From NCBI GenBank assembly GCA_039193195.1, contig JBCCWS010000038.1, forward strand, positions 1-54,864: 54,864 bases of DNA. Reading direction: 5' to 3'. How positions within the stretch are numbered: the first letter of the stretch is position 1; the number at the start of each line of letters is the position of its first letter. This DNA comes from Pseudomonadota bacterium (GTDB lineage: Bacteria; Pseudomonadota; Gammaproteobacteria; Steroidobacterales; JBCBZW01). Below, piece after piece: positions 8,503-18,742 of this stretch. The translations under genes and the position numbers were made by a program. Under the pieces are notes generated by a model. It had not been told where the DNA came from. It did no database searches and saw nothing but the letters and a program-made list of their open reading frames with translations.

Positions 8503-10410
8503 GTGCCTCGACTTCTGCGCGCCTCACCTGCCGTCCCCGCCTCCCTGCTACTCGCCGCCGCCCTCACCGGCTGCGCGGGTGACCCGCCGGCGGCACCGCC
8601 ACCGCCCGCCCTCACGGAGACGGCGGCGGTGGAAGACGTACACAGTGCGGCGTCGACGACGCCCTTCCTCACCGACCACCTCGCCCTCGACCTCACGGTC
8701 GATTTCGAGCGCAAGGTGCTCGAAGGCTCGGCGACGCTCCACCTGGAGCGCACCGGTGAGGGCAACGAGCTGGTACTGGACACGCGCGAGTTGGTGATCA
8801 GCGACGTGCGCGCGGCTGACGGCGACGGGCCCCTGGCGTCTGTCCCCTTCACGGTCGGTGAGTTCGACACCGTCATGGGCGCGGCGCTCACGATCACCGT
8901 CCCGGACGACGCCGACCGGGTCGAGGTCGCTTACCGCACCTCGCCCAGCGCCTCAGGCTTGCAGTGGCTGGAACCGCGGCAAACGGCCGGCCAACGCCAC
9001 CCCTTCCTCTTCAGCCAGGCCCAGGCGATCCACGCGCGCAGCTTCGTGCCGCTGCAGGACACGCCCGCCATCCGCTTTACCTACGAGGCGACCGTTCGCG
9101 TAACTCCGGGGCTGCGCGCCGTGATGAGTGCGAACAACACGCCCGACCTAGCCGAGGATGGCGTCTACCGCTTCGAAATGCCCCAGCGCATTCCCTCCTA
9201 CCTCCTGGCCATCGCCGCCGGCGACCTGGAGTTCAAGGCGATGGGGGAGCGCACGGGCGTCTACGCCGAGGCCGAGTTGCTGGATGCCGCGGCCGACGAG
9301 TTCGCCGACACGGAGCGCATGCTCGAACTCGCCGAGCAGGCCTACGGCCCCTACCGCTGGGGCCGCTACGACCTGCTGATCCTGCCGCCGAGCTTCCCCT
9401 TCGGCGGTATGGAGAACCCGCGCCTGTCCTTCATCACGCCGACGGTGATCGCCGGCGACCGCAGCCTAGTGGCCTTGATCGCTCACGAGCTGGCCCACTC
9501 GTGGTCCGGCAACCTCGTGACCAACAGCAACTGGGCGCACCTGTGGATGAACGAAGGCTTCACGACCTACCTCACCAACCGCATCATGGAGCGGGTGTAC
9601 GGCTCGCGCCGCTACCGCATGGAGATGGCGCTGGGCTACGCGGACCTGCAAGGCTCCCTCGCGTCGATGGACGCGAGCATCACCCGCTTGGTGATGCCTG
9701 AGGCCGGTGGCGATCCCGACGCCGCGTTCTCGGACATCCCCTACGAGAAGGGCGCCCTGTTCCTCTACGAGCTGGAACAGCGCCTGGGTCGCGCTACCTT
9801 CGACGCCTTCCTCCTCGACTACTTCGACCGCTTCGCCTTCCAGAGCGTGGACACGGACACGTTCATGGCCCACATGGACGGCACGCTGCTGGCGGACTAC
9901 GGCGACGTCCTCGACCGCGATCGCATCCTCGAGTGGATCTACGAACCCGGGCTGCCCGAGGGCGCCCCGACCCCGCGCTCCGACGCCTTCGATCGCATCG
10001 ACGCCGTGCGCGACGAATGGCTGGCCGGCGACACGCCTGCCGCCGACATCGCCACCTCCCAGTGGACCTATCACGAATGGAAGGCGTTCCTCGACGGCAT
10101 GCCGGCGAGCTTGAGCCCCGAACAGCTCACGGAGCTCGACGAGACCTTCGGCTTGACGGAGGCGACCAACAACGAGATCGCCTTCTCCTGGCTGATGATC
10201 GCGATCCGCAACGGCTACGCCGATGCGGACGCGCGCCTGGAAAGTTTCCTCATCACGGTGGGGCGCAACAAGTTCGTGCGCCCCCTCTACCAGGCGATGG
10301 TAGAGGCTGATCGACGCGAGGAAGCGCAGCGCATCTTCGAGGCGGCCAAGCCCGGCTACCACCCCCTCACGGTGAAGGTGAACGGCGCGGTGGTGTACGA
10401 GGACACCTAA
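8503..10410 (+). CDS. Lipoprotein M1 family aminopeptidase (LTA4-hydrolase-like)
   Basis: 635 residues from GTG 8503. An upstream start at 8362 lies inside the inverted-repeat element and adds meaningless residues, while GTG 8503 gives a proper lipoprotein signal with lipobox LTGC and modified Cys24. Peptidase M1 signature: substrate-binding GGMEN (about 301), zinc site HELAHSW (His328, His332) and the third ligand in NEGF. The rest follows the leukotriene-A4-hydrolase-like branch in order and length. It probably trims peptides at the outer membrane or in the periplasm. Stands alone; followed by a convergent gene with a possible shared terminator. Confidence 0.9.
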   Translation: MPRLLRASPAVPASLLLAAALTGCAGDPPAAPPPPALTETAAVEDVHSAASTTPFLTDHLALDLTVDFERKVLEGSATLHLERTGEGNELVLDTRELVISDVRAADGDGPLASVPFTVGEFDTVMGAALTITVPDDADRVEVAYRTSPSASGLQWLEPRQTAGQRHPFLFSQAQAIHARSFVPLQDTPAIRFTYEATVRVTPGLRAVMSANNTPDLAEDGVYRFEMPQRIPSYLLAIAAGDLEFKAMGERTGVYAEAELLDAAADEFADTERMLELAEQAYGPYRWGRYDLLILPPSFPFGGMENPRLSFITPTVIAGDRSLVALIAHELAHSWSGNLVTNSNWAHLWMNEGFTTYLTNRIMERVYGSRRYRMEMALGYADLQGSLASMDASITRLVMPEAGGDPDAAFSDIPYEKGALFLYELEQRLGRATFDAFLLDYFDRFAFQSVDTDTFMAHMDGTLLADYGDVLDRDRILEWIYEPGLPEGAPTPRSDAFDRIDAVRDEWLAGDTPAADIATSQWTYHEWKAFLDGMPASLSPEQLTELDETFGLTEATNNEIAFSWLMIAIRNGYADADARLESFLITVGRNKFVRPLYQAMVEADRREEAQRIFEAAKPGYHPLTVKVNGAVVYEDT

Positions 10411-10430
10411 GGCGGCAGCCGGCCGGCGCC

Positions 10431-10458
10431 GGAGGCCACCGTCGCGGCGGTGGCCCTC
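10431..10458. terminator. Possible bidirectional hairpin terminator
   Basis: Between two convergent genes; arms GGCCACCG (10434-10441) and CGGTGGCC (10448-10455) with a 6-nt loop, extended by GAG/CTC with a bulge. No clear T-run on either side, so factor-independent action is doubtful. Confidence 0.35.
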
Positions 10459-10465
10459 GGGCGCC

Positions 10466-11365
10466 TCACATGCCGAACATGCTCCGCTCCTCGCAGTCCG
10501 GGTAGTAGTCGGCGTCACCGCTGCGCACGTCGACCACATCGGTCACCTCGCCGGACTCGAAGTCTTCAATCCGCACCGGGTACTTGCCGGCCAGTTCATC
10601 GCTCTCGAAGACAGCGATCATCGACGTATCCATGACCGCCCCGCCGCCCATCTGGTCGAGGAACTCGCGGTAGGCGGCCATCATGCCTTCCATGGCATCG
10701 CGCACATCGCGCGCGCCCTTCAGGCGCTTGGTCGGCGCCATCCACAGGCGCTGGGCGACGGTGCCGCGCGAGTCGACCACCTCGTAGCCCTCGCCCCGAT
10801 AGCCGTTCACGTCGACGGCCTCGCCCGTGGCGCGCACCTCGTAGGACAGGGGTTCACTGAGGCCACGACCGCCCATGAACTCGCGCATGGCACGCGCTTC
10901 CTCCTCGGTCATCTCACCGTCGCGACGGGCCTGCTCCATCGCCTCCTCGATCGCGGCGCCCGCCTTACCCATGGCTTCCGCGAAGCGTCCGCGGTTGCGT
11001 CGCTGCTCCGCGCGCGGCGCCGTCGCGGGACGTTCCGCCACGGATAGCTTGCGGCAGATGTTCCCCTCCAGGGAGACGATCGCCTGCTCGCGCTGTTGGA
11101 AGATCGTCGTCTCGAGCAGCTCGCCCGCCTCGAAGGGCACCGGGTTCGCCGAACTCCCCGCCCCACCCGCCGCCGACGCGGACGCCGCCCGAGCACGGGG
11201 GCCGCGCTCGTCGATCCGCAGGTCGCCTGCTGCGTTGGCAAAGGTATGGGTTTGCGCGACGACCACGCCGCCCTGGCGCGTCTGGGTCACGATCTCGGCC
11301 GCGAACACGGTGGTTGTGGTGATCATCATCAACATCGCGAAGGATGCGTTAGCGCGTAGGGTCAT
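10466..11365 (-). CDS. Exported protein of unknown function
   Basis: 299 residues from ATG 11365, chosen because AGAAAGGAGG lies 5 nt upstream and the first 23 residues are a classical Sec signal ending VFAA; a start 54 nt upstream would bury it. Mature part: a beta-rich N-terminal region, a low-complexity Arg/Ala/Glu linker (about 115-160) and a C-terminal part with strands and an acidic tail containing two Cys. The layout recalls periplasmic proteins of the DUF4412 kind, but I cannot assign it. Divergent from the transglutaminase-fold gene across a 183-nt intergenic region that must hold both promoters. Confidence 0.75.
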   Translation of the reverse strand: MTLRANASFAMLMMITTTTVFAAEIVTQTRQGGVVVAQTHTFANAAGDLRIDERGPRARAASASAAGGAGSSANPVPFEAGELLETTIFQQREQAIVSLEGNICRKLSVAERPATAPRAEQRRNRGRFAEAMGKAGAAIEEAMEQARRDGEMTEEEARAMREFMGGRGLSEPLSYEVRATGEAVDVNGYRGEGYEVVDSRGTVAQRLWMAPTKRLKGARDVRDAMEGMMAAYREFLDQMGGGAVMDTSMIAVFESDELAGKYPVRIEDFESGEVTDVVDVRSGDADYYPDCEERSMFGM

Positions 11366-11548
11366 GTCAGCCTCCTTTCTGGTGGGACTCACGCTACGAA
11401 GGCAGTCCGCCCCAGGCAACTAGCCGATTTGCACTAGCGCACCAATAATCAACAACCTACAGCACCCCTAGGGCACCTGTACTAACGCGATACGCAGCAT
11501 GCCTGGCCTAGACTTTTCGCCATCGTGAACTGCAGCAGGGCAGCTGAC

Positions 11549-13819
11549 ATGCACTACCAGCCAGCACGCGTCATCCTCCCGGTCCTCTCGATGGGCCTAC
11601 TACTAGTCGCTCCGGTCGCGCTTGGCGATCAAGCCGTCGACGCCCTACGCAGTGACTACTACACCGATGTGTTCGAAGCCGTATCGACGAGCATCGCCTA
11701 CGAACCCTATTCGGGTGCCCAACGCGGCCCGGCACAAACCGCACGCAGCCGCGCTGGCAACGCCTTGGATCAATCGGTCCTGCTCATCGAGGCCCTGGGC
11801 GACAGCGTCCATGCCGCACGCATCGCCGTCGGACGCCTGCGCGATCCAGCGTTAGTCCAACTGCTGGGGGCGACGAGCCCGCACCTGCCCTCCCACCTCG
11901 GCATCGATCACCCGGGCGCGTACGACCCTATCAACGACGACGCCACCCAGAAGATCGCGCGCGACCACGCCTGGGTGGAGGTGCAATTGGATGAAGGTGA
12001 CGACTGGCTCGCCCTCGACCCCTCGTTCCCCCACGCCGAACCGGGCGACAGCTTCGCCACCGCCACGCGCCACTACGATCGCCTGCCCGACGCGTCCCAC
12101 CAACGCCTCACCATCACCTGGATGCAGACCACGGCCGATGGCCGCCAGCAACGGCTGGGGCGAATCCAAGGCACGGTGGCCGAGTTGGCGACTGCGCCGA
12201 TATCGCTGGTGGTGCGCGCCATTCCCCAGTTCGCGCCATTGGCGAGCGAGGAAGCACCCCCGGCCAGCGAGGGCCTGATCTCGGGCACGCCGGGGTCCTT
12301 GCTCGGCGGCGGTGGACTCGGTGGCGGTGGTCGCCCAACCGCGCCGCCGAACGAACCTGCTAGCGAGACCGGCGCCGAGCCTGTGACCGATGAGGACCGT
12401 GCCGTCGTCGGGCTCGAGTACCGGCGCGAGGCGAGCTACGCGGGTCAAGCGCCCAAGGCCTTGGCGCCCACGCCCGTCGTGTTCGACGACGCCGGCTCCC
12501 ACCTCACCCGCGAGTGGCTGGCGATCGAGCTCCGAGTGCCCGGGCAGCCCGTCCGCCGCCTCACCCGCGATCTCTTCGTGGCGCAGGACGCCAACGATCG
12601 ACCACCTGCCGTGCGCCGCTACAGCGTCGCTGTGGTGGCGGGTACGCTGACCCGTGAGGCCTTCGAGGCCCAGCGCAGCCTGCTGACGGCCGATGCCGTC
12701 GCCACCGCCCGCGCGGAGCTTACGACCCTGCAAGGTGAGACCGACGACGCCGCAGCTGCCTTGAGGCTGATGCAACTGGAAGCGTCCCAGGCCATCACCC
12801 CCCACCTGATCAACTTGGCCTTCGCCAGCGAGTCCGACACTCTGTCGGCGCGCCTGGCACGACGCGCCGGCGTGCGCCTGGTGCACGATGTGCCGCGCAT
12901 CCTCATCACCTCCGCACACACCGATGTGGACGAGGCATCGGCGGTCGATGCCGAGCTCACCCTCGATCTTCGCCTCGATGAGTTGCGCGCCATTCCCTTA
13001 GGCGGCATGCCCCGTGGCGCCGCCGCTTTGTTCCAGCGCGCTCGGGGCATGCAGGAATCAGCGCTCGAGGGCCGCGTGTTGGCGCGCTTCGTGGAGGATC
13101 CCAGTCAGGTGATCACCACGGCGCGCATGATGGACATCGCCCAACGCGAGGGCCAGGAACTCCTGCTCCTCACCGTCGACGACCCGTCGGCCGCCGCAAC
13201 GCTCGCCAGCCTTACACCCACGGTCCGAGGTCGGGTGGAACGCACGCTCCAGCGCGAGCACCAAGTCATCATCCCCGCTAGCCCCGTCGCGATCGGCGAC
13301 ACGGAGGTGTGGGGATGGTGGGACGTCGACCCAGCCACCGGCGCCTTCGTGGGCGTGATGGAGAGTGGCCAGCATCAGGCGATGGCGCAGTACTCGGTCA
13401 CGCTGGAGAAGATCGGCGTCAACGATGCCATGGGCTACGTGCTCGGTGCCCTCACCGGCTCGACGGCCACCATGACCCTCTACTCCGCCAAGATGCTGGA
13501 GTACGGCCAGGTCACGCCGCAGCTCATCGCCGAGGTGGCGGCGGGCATCGAACGGCTCACCTGCGTCACCTGCCCGAGCTTCGAGGTGGTGGTCTCGCCG
13601 CTCGCGGCCTCGGCGAGCGTCGAGTCCCCGTGCTTCGAGCAGACCGGTGTGGGCATCGGCACCGGTGGCGGCGTCAGCGGCAGTATCAGCTTCTGCGAGA
13701 ACTACAAGCTCGGCATCTCCTGCGCCGCGAGCCTGATGCTCGGCACCTTCGAAGTGGAAGGTGACGTGGAGATCGGACCCAATATAGATCTTGACCTTGG
13801 CCCCCTGAGCTGCGAATGA
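11549..13819 (+). CDS. Exported transglutaminase-fold protein, catalytic Cys apparently absent
   Basis: 756 residues from ATG 11549, preceded by AGGGCAG; a GTG 24 nt earlier is possible but the signal peptide begins at this ATG. Residues 66-160 show a transglutaminase-like core: GNALDQSVLLIEAL, then DHAWVEV and WLALDPS, giving the expected His140 and Asp157. The segment that should carry the nucleophilic Cys reads GNALDQ with no Cys, as in non-catalytic members. A Gly-rich linker (about 250-270) leads to a large C-terminal region of beta and helical segments with four Cys near the end. The stop overlaps the start of the giant PPC/vWA gene (ATGA), so the two products are translated together and may act together outside the membrane. 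Confidence 0.75.
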   Translation: MHYQPARVILPVLSMGLLLVAPVALGDQAVDALRSDYYTDVFEAVSTSIAYEPYSGAQRGPAQTARSRAGNALDQSVLLIEALGDSVHAARIAVGRLRDPALVQLLGATSPHLPSHLGIDHPGAYDPINDDATQKIARDHAWVEVQLDEGDDWLALDPSFPHAEPGDSFATATRHYDRLPDASHQRLTITWMQTTADGRQQRLGRIQGTVAELATAPISLVVRAIPQFAPLASEEAPPASEGLISGTPGSLLGGGGLGGGGRPTAPPNEPASETGAEPVTDEDRAVVGLEYRREASYAGQAPKALAPTPVVFDDAGSHLTREWLAIELRVPGQPVRRLTRDLFVAQDANDRPPAVRRYSVAVVAGTLTREAFEAQRSLLTADAVATARAELTTLQGETDDAAAALRLMQLEASQAITPHLINLAFASESDTLSARLARRAGVRLVHDVPRILITSAHTDVDEASAVDAELTLDLRLDELRAIPLGGMPRGAAALFQRARGMQESALEGRVLARFVEDPSQVITTARMMDIAQREGQELLLLTVDDPSAAATLASLTPTVRGRVERTLQREHQVIIPASPVAIGDTEVWGWWDVDPATGAFVGVMESGQHQAMAQYSVTLEKIGVNDAMGYVLGALTGSTATMTLYSAKMLEYGQVTPQLIAEVAAGIERLTCVTCPSFEVVVSPLAASASVESPCFEQTGVGIGTGGGVSGSISFCENYKLGISCAASLMLGTFEVEGDVEIGPNIDLDLGPLSCE

Positions 13820-16800
13820 ACACCTTTACCTCGCTGACCGCTTCACTGCTCGCGACCCTGGCGCTCATCGCCCCCGCACACAGCCAGACCGCGGGCGCGA
13901 TCGGCACTGAGACAGAGCCCAACGACCGAGCGCAGAACGCGAGCGCCTTTGATACCACGATGCCCCTGCAGGGCGTCCTCACCAGCCAAAATACGGACTA
14001 CTTCCGCTTCTCTCTCAGCGACACCGACACCCACCGAGACATCCTATTCTCCCTGGACCAGGACATCCGCACGGACACCTGCCTGCTCGAGAGCGACGGC
14101 ACCCGCATCAAATGCCTACGCGGCAAGCAGCATGGCTTTCGCGGCGTCACCCTCAGCGGAGAGTTCGTTGTCTCGATCTCCGGGGTGACCAAGCTGGAAG
14201 CGCCCGTGGGCTACACCTTGGCCGTGAGCGCCCCCGTGACCAACCGGGCGGGACACGAGGTGGAACCGAACGACCGCACGACGGACGCCACGCGCGTGGG
14301 CGGCACGCCCATGACCGTATCGGCCACCCTGTCTTTCGGCGACAAAGACCTCTTCCGCTTCTCTATCCCAGGACCGCGCCGCCACTGGCGCATCGCGGCC
14401 ATCGGCGAGAGCATCAATGGCGTGGAGTTGCTCACGAGCGGTGGCGTCTCCCTGCAAAAGCGCTCGGGGAAGCAGCCGCTGGCGCTGGATGACCTGTTCT
14501 TGCCCCCTGGCGACTACCTACTCACCACCGTCCCCAGCAGCAAGGCAGAAGTGGGCGCCTACGAGGTGACGATCACCCCCACCGAAACGGCGCTTGGCAC
14601 GGCCTACGAAGAGGAACCTAACGACACCAAGGGGCAAGCCCAGCGACTCGTAATCGGCAGCGACTTCACAGGAAGGCTCAGCCGCCGTGACACGGACATG
14701 TACCGCTTTCACCTGCCAGGACGTGCGCGCGTGCGGGCGGTGGCCACGGCCACGCCGGGCAGTCAGCTCAACCTCAGCCTCGACGGCAAGCGGGTCGCGG
14801 CGAGCACTGGAGAGGAGGAGCAAGTGGTCTTCGAGGGCACGGTCCACGGCGGTGATCACTTGCTGCGCCTGCGCGGGCGTTCCGCCGGTGTTGACGAATA
14901 TCGCTTGCGCATTGACCTGCTCGACCCGCTCGCCGCGGACGGCGCCGAACTCGGCGACGTGGCCCTGGCGATCGTCGGGGAGTTGCCCACCTTCGGTGCC
15001 TATCATCCCCTCGGTCAGCGGGTGCGCCTAGCACTAGAGGTGCACAACACGGGGGGGAGCGCGCAGCGCTTGAACGTGCTAACGCAGACGAGTGCCGTGG
15101 GCTGGCGCCTGCGGGCAGCGTCAGAGACCTTGGACCTCGGACCCAGCGAACGCACGCAAATCGACCTGGTGCTCGATGTGCTGCCCGACGCCAGGACCGA
15201 CACGCCGGTCCTTGTAAGCGTAGGCGTTCGCCACGCCGACGGCGCCATCGCCAGCACCTCGACGGTGACCCAAGCGGCCTGTGGGGCACCTCCGGTCAAC
15301 GCCCGACGCCTGTGGTCGCTGCCGGAGGCACTGCTCGGTGGCACCAACGCGGCGTGGTCCGGCCTTGGCGCCACCATCGTGGACGAGACCCGGCACAGCG
15401 CCGCCGGCATAGACGGCATCGTCACGCGCACCACCGGCGCCTGGCTGGCCCGACCCGGGGACTTCACCGTGGACCTCGCGGGTACCCAGGCGCTGACGGT
15501 GCTCGGCACGGTGCTGCACCCGACCGGCTCCAGCAAGCTAGGCGTGCAACTGCGCCGCTTCGAGCTCCTACTCTCCGACGACGGCAACCACTACCGCTCC
15601 GTCTTGAGCGGTGACCTGCAGGCGGATGCGGTCGAGCAGGCCTTCGTGTTGCCTTCGCCCGAAAGCGCACGCTTTGCGCGCCTGCGCTTAATCGACAACA
15701 TCGCCGAAGACGGCGGCGCGATCGGCTTTGGCGAGTGGAAGCTCATCGTCGCCGAGTCCCCTCGGGAGATCCTCAGTGGTCCAGTCAATATCGCGGATCA
15801 TGCCGTCGGCGGGCACACGGTGTACTCACTCCCCTACGTCGGGAGCGGCTGTTGCCACACTACCTTCAACACTGAGAAGCTCGACGGACAGTTCACCGGC
15901 TCCGGCACTCCCTACGAGTGGGTGATGGGGTTCCGCGACAACCGTGCCGCACGCATCGAACGCCTGCAGTGGCGCGATGGCGAGAACACCGGCGACAGCC
16001 GACGCGCAGTTCGAAAAGTGAGCGTTTCCATTAGCATGGAGAGTCCGGTGGGACCGTGGACCGACCTCGCCGAATGGACGCTGAATCGGCAGCAGCCAGA
16101 TGTGGCTGACTTGCCCCTGGCGGCGCCGGTGTGGGCGCGCTTCGTGCGCTTCGTGGCGGCACCGCAAGAAGGCACGGTGCCCCACACACCCGCCCAAATT
16201 CGTATCTTCGAGGTGGCGTCCGACGCTAACTATCTCTCAGTGGTCGGGGAATGGGGGCACGGGGCCGCCGATGGTCCCTACGAGCGCCAGCTGCCTCAGG
16301 CGACGCCGACACCGCCCACCAGCGCCGACGCCGGCGATTCGAAATCGCAGGCCACTCCCCTTTTCCCTGGCGATCTGGCGAGCGGCACAGTCCTCGTGGG
16401 TGAAGATGATGACTGGTACGCGGTCACCGTCGCCGAAGGCAACAATCAGCTCCGCTGGCGCTTTCGCACGGCACAGGCGATGGAATACGCCTTCGCACTC
16501 GTCGACGCCGAGGGCTTGGCGCTTCGGACAGAGCGACGTCATGTCGACGACGCCCTAGAAGTCACCGCCACAGTCGCCCCTGGCACTTACTACCTGCACC
16601 TCTACGAGCCGCCCCGCTCGGTGATCTTCTCCTGGGACACGAGCGGCAGCGTGGGGCCCTACTACGACGTCATCGATCACACGATGAAAGCCTTCGCGGC
16701 GGGCGTGCGAGACGGGCGCGAGGAGGTGAACTTGGTGCCTTTCAACGATCCCGCGCCGTCGCTGATGCTAGAGGAGTGGAGCGGCAACGCCTTCGAGGTC

Positions 16801-17997
16801 TCCGCCACCATCGTGAACTCCGATCGACGCTTCGGCTCCAGCAATGCCGAGTCCGCCCTGATCCTCGCCAGCGATGAGCTCTCCAAACGCGATGGCACGC
16901 GCGCGGTGCTGTTCATCACCGACGCGCAAACCGATGGCCTGCGCCAGACGGGCGACCTATGGCGACTGCTCGGGGAGGTGCGTCCCCGCGTGTTCTCCTT
17001 CGAGCTGAGTTCGAAAGGCAATGCCGTTCCCCAGGACATGATGCAGAACTATGCCGCAGTAAATCAGGGTTTCTACGATCTCGCGCTGACCGCCGGCGAT
17101 CTGCAGATCGGCTTCGACCGCGCGATCTGCATGCTGCGTCGTGCGAAGGACTACCAGGTGGCCTTGAGCGTAGAGCAAGTGGATCCGCCCGAGCCCGGCG
17201 CCTTGCTCGTCAAGGCGCAGTCGCCTGCGGCCAATCAGCGGGTCGCGGCGGGCGATGCGGTGGAGGTGATCGTCGATGCCTCCGGCAGCATGTACAAGAA
17301 GCTGGGGGATCGCTTCCGCTATCAGATCGCCGCCGACGTGCTGGATGACCTCCTCGTCAATGATCTCCCGGACGGTATCGGATTTGCCCTGCGCGCCTTC
17401 GGCAATCGCGAGGCCAGCAGCTGCCGGACGGACCTCGAAGTCCCCCTCGGCGCCCTAGATCGAAGCGCTGCACGAGCGGTGGTCGCGGACATCACTCCCC
17501 AGGCCTTTGCCTACACGCCCATCGCCGATGCGATCGCTAAGGTGCCCCAGGATCTCGCCCAGGCCACTGGACGCAAAACCGTTGTGCTAATCACCGATGG
17601 GGAGGAGTCCTGCGATGGCGACGTAGAGGCACAGATCAACACCTTGCGCAGCGCAGGCGTCGATGTGCAGCTGAACGTGATCGGCTTCGACTTCGACGCG
17701 CAGGACACGCAGGCTGCAAGGGCCACCTTCCAGCGCTGGGCAGCTCTCGGCGGTGGCAGCTATTTCGATGCAGCAAGCGCCAGCGAACTGGCGCGCTCGC
17801 TCACCCTCGCCACCCGTGTGGTGGTCCCCTTCGAGGTGAAGGCCGACGACGGAGTCACGGTGGCGGCCGGCACCGTAAATGGCGAAGAGATCCCCCTACC
17901 GCCAGGTCGCTATACAGTGCACTTCGCGGACGACGCGTACGCACCGCGGAAGACGCAGATCAGCAGCGGGGCGACAAGTTCCTTAGTACTCGACTAG
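13816..17997 (+). CDS. Giant exported PPC / discoidin-like / double vWA protein
   Basis: 1393 residues with a signal peptide ending near residue 23 (AHSQ). Three pre-peptidase-C-type beta domains open with the EPND signature near residues 33, 147 and 265, and a fourth, more diverged copy lies near 836-930. Between them are two jelly-roll segments that resemble F5/8 (discoidin) carbohydrate-binding domains (about 580-650 and 710-800). Then come two von Willebrand A domains with intact metal sites: DTSGS at 941-945 and DASGS at 1154-1158, the latter followed by the TDGEES loop. No protease domain is attached. It is likely an extracellular adhesion or scaffold protein. Overlaps the transglutaminase-fold gene by 4 nt; ends one base before the convergent regulator gene. 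Confidence 0.85.
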   Translation: MNTFTSLTASLLATLALIAPAHSQTAGAIGTETEPNDRAQNASAFDTTMPLQGVLTSQNTDYFRFSLSDTDTHRDILFSLDQDIRTDTCLLESDGTRIKCLRGKQHGFRGVTLSGEFVVSISGVTKLEAPVGYTLAVSAPVTNRAGHEVEPNDRTTDATRVGGTPMTVSATLSFGDKDLFRFSIPGPRRHWRIAAIGESINGVELLTSGGVSLQKRSGKQPLALDDLFLPPGDYLLTTVPSSKAEVGAYEVTITPTETALGTAYEEEPNDTKGQAQRLVIGSDFTGRLSRRDTDMYRFHLPGRARVRAVATATPGSQLNLSLDGKRVAASTGEEEQVVFEGTVHGGDHLLRLRGRSAGVDEYRLRIDLLDPLAADGAELGDVALAIVGELPTFGAYHPLGQRVRLALEVHNTGGSAQRLNVLTQTSAVGWRLRAASETLDLGPSERTQIDLVLDVLPDARTDTPVLVSVGVRHADGAIASTSTVTQAACGAPPVNARRLWSLPEALLGGTNAAWSGLGATIVDETRHSAAGIDGIVTRTTGAWLARPGDFTVDLAGTQALTVLGTVLHPTGSSKLGVQLRRFELLLSDDGNHYRSVLSGDLQADAVEQAFVLPSPESARFARLRLIDNIAEDGGAIGFGEWKLIVAESPREILSGPVNIADHAVGGHTVYSLPYVGSGCCHTTFNTEKLDGQFTGSGTPYEWVMGFRDNRAARIERLQWRDGENTGDSRRAVRKVSVSISMESPVGPWTDLAEWTLNRQQPDVADLPLAAPVWARFVRFVAAPQEGTVPHTPAQIRIFEVASDANYLSVVGEWGHGAADGPYERQLPQATPTPPTSADAGDSKSQATPLFPGDLASGTVLVGEDDDWYAVTVAEGNNQLRWRFRTAQAMEYAFALVDAEGLALRTERRHVDDALEVTATVAPGTYYLHLYEPPRSVIFSWDTSGSVGPYYDVIDHTMKAFAAGVRDGREEVNLVPFNDPAPSLMLEEWSGNAFEVSATIVNSDRRFGSSNAESALILASDELSKRDGTRAVLFITDAQTDGLRQTGDLWRLLGEVRPRVFSFELSSKGNAVPQDMMQNYAAVNQGFYDLALTAGDLQIGFDRAICMLRRAKDYQVALSVEQVDPPEPGALLVKAQSPAANQRVAAGDAVEVIVDASGSMYKKLGDRFRYQIAADVLDDLLVNDLPDGIGFALRAFGNREASSCRTDLEVPLGALDRSAARAVVADITPQAFAYTPIADAIAKVPQDLAQATGRKTVVLITDGEESCDGDVEAQINTLRSAGVDVQLNVIGFDFDAQDTQAARATFQRWAALGGGSYFDAASASELARSLTLATRVVVPFEVKADDGVTVAAGTVNGEEIPLPPGRYTVHFADDAYAPRKTQISSGATSSLVLD

Positions 17998-18624
17998 TCA
18001 GCTGAAGCCGCGAGAGGCCGCGTAGGAAGCGGCTGCTGAGCGAGAGTTAAGGCCGAGCGCCTTAAGCATCGCCGAGACGTGGATGCGCACGGTGTAGGGC
18101 GACAACCCGAGCTCGCGCGCGATCTCCTTGTTCGACTGCCCGCGGGCGATGAGGCGCAACACGTCCAGCTGGCGAGCGGAGAGGGAGGCGAAGGGGTCTG
18201 CGCCGGCCTCCTGCTGGGGCTGTGGCGATACGCGCGTGGAGCTCTTGAGCACCACCGTTTCGCCCTCCATCACCTCCACGATAGCCGCCGAGATGTTCTC
18301 TGGGCGCACGGCCTTGGAGACAAACCCGTTGATGCCCATGCTCATGATGTCGCGGATCTCAGCCTCATCTTGCAGCATGGAGATCACCACGATGGGCGTG
18401 AGAGGAAGTTGCTGGCGTAAGGTTCGCAGGTCCTTGCGGTGATCGAAGCCAGGAAAGAACAGATCGATGGTCAGCAGATCGAGCCCCTCGGCGGCGCTCA
18501 GGTGATCGCGCACGCCTGACATGTCGCCTGCCTGATCGATCGTGGCATCGGTGTAAAGACGCGAGAGCATCAGGCAGATACCTTCGCGAAACATTGGGTG
18601 GTCGTCGGCAACGAGAGCCCGCAC
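17998..18624 (-). CDS. NarL/LuxR-type response regulator
   Basis: 208 residues, GTG start at 18624 preceded by a GGAG/AAGG stretch. Receiver with ADDHP acidic pair, phosphoacceptor Asp in LTIDLFFPG and Lys in VSKA; C-terminal LuxR helix-turn-helix (SARQLDVLRLIARGQSNKEIARELGLS, shown here only as the family core NKEIARELGLS). Divergent from a hybrid sensor kinase gene across 118 nt, so the two very likely form one signalling unit under a shared promoter region. Its stop directly abuts that of the giant vWA gene. Confidence 0.9.
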   Translation of the reverse strand: MRALVADDHPMFREGICLMLSRLYTDATIDQAGDMSGVRDHLSAAEGLDLLTIDLFFPGFDHRKDLRTLRQQLPLTPIVVISMLQDEAEIRDIMSMGINGFVSKAVRPENISAAIVEVMEGETVVLKSSTRVSPQPQQEAGADPFASLSARQLDVLRLIARGQSNKEIARELGLSPYTVRIHVSAMLKALGLNSRSAAASYAASRGFS

Positions 18625-18742
18625 TGCCTTACGCTCCGAAGGGTTCCAGGCTAGTGTACTGCAGCGCCTCTACCCTGCCACTAGTACGCTTGACTTAAGG
18701 CGCAGCGCCCCGCCTGTCCAGGGCCCTTGCTACTATCCTCCC

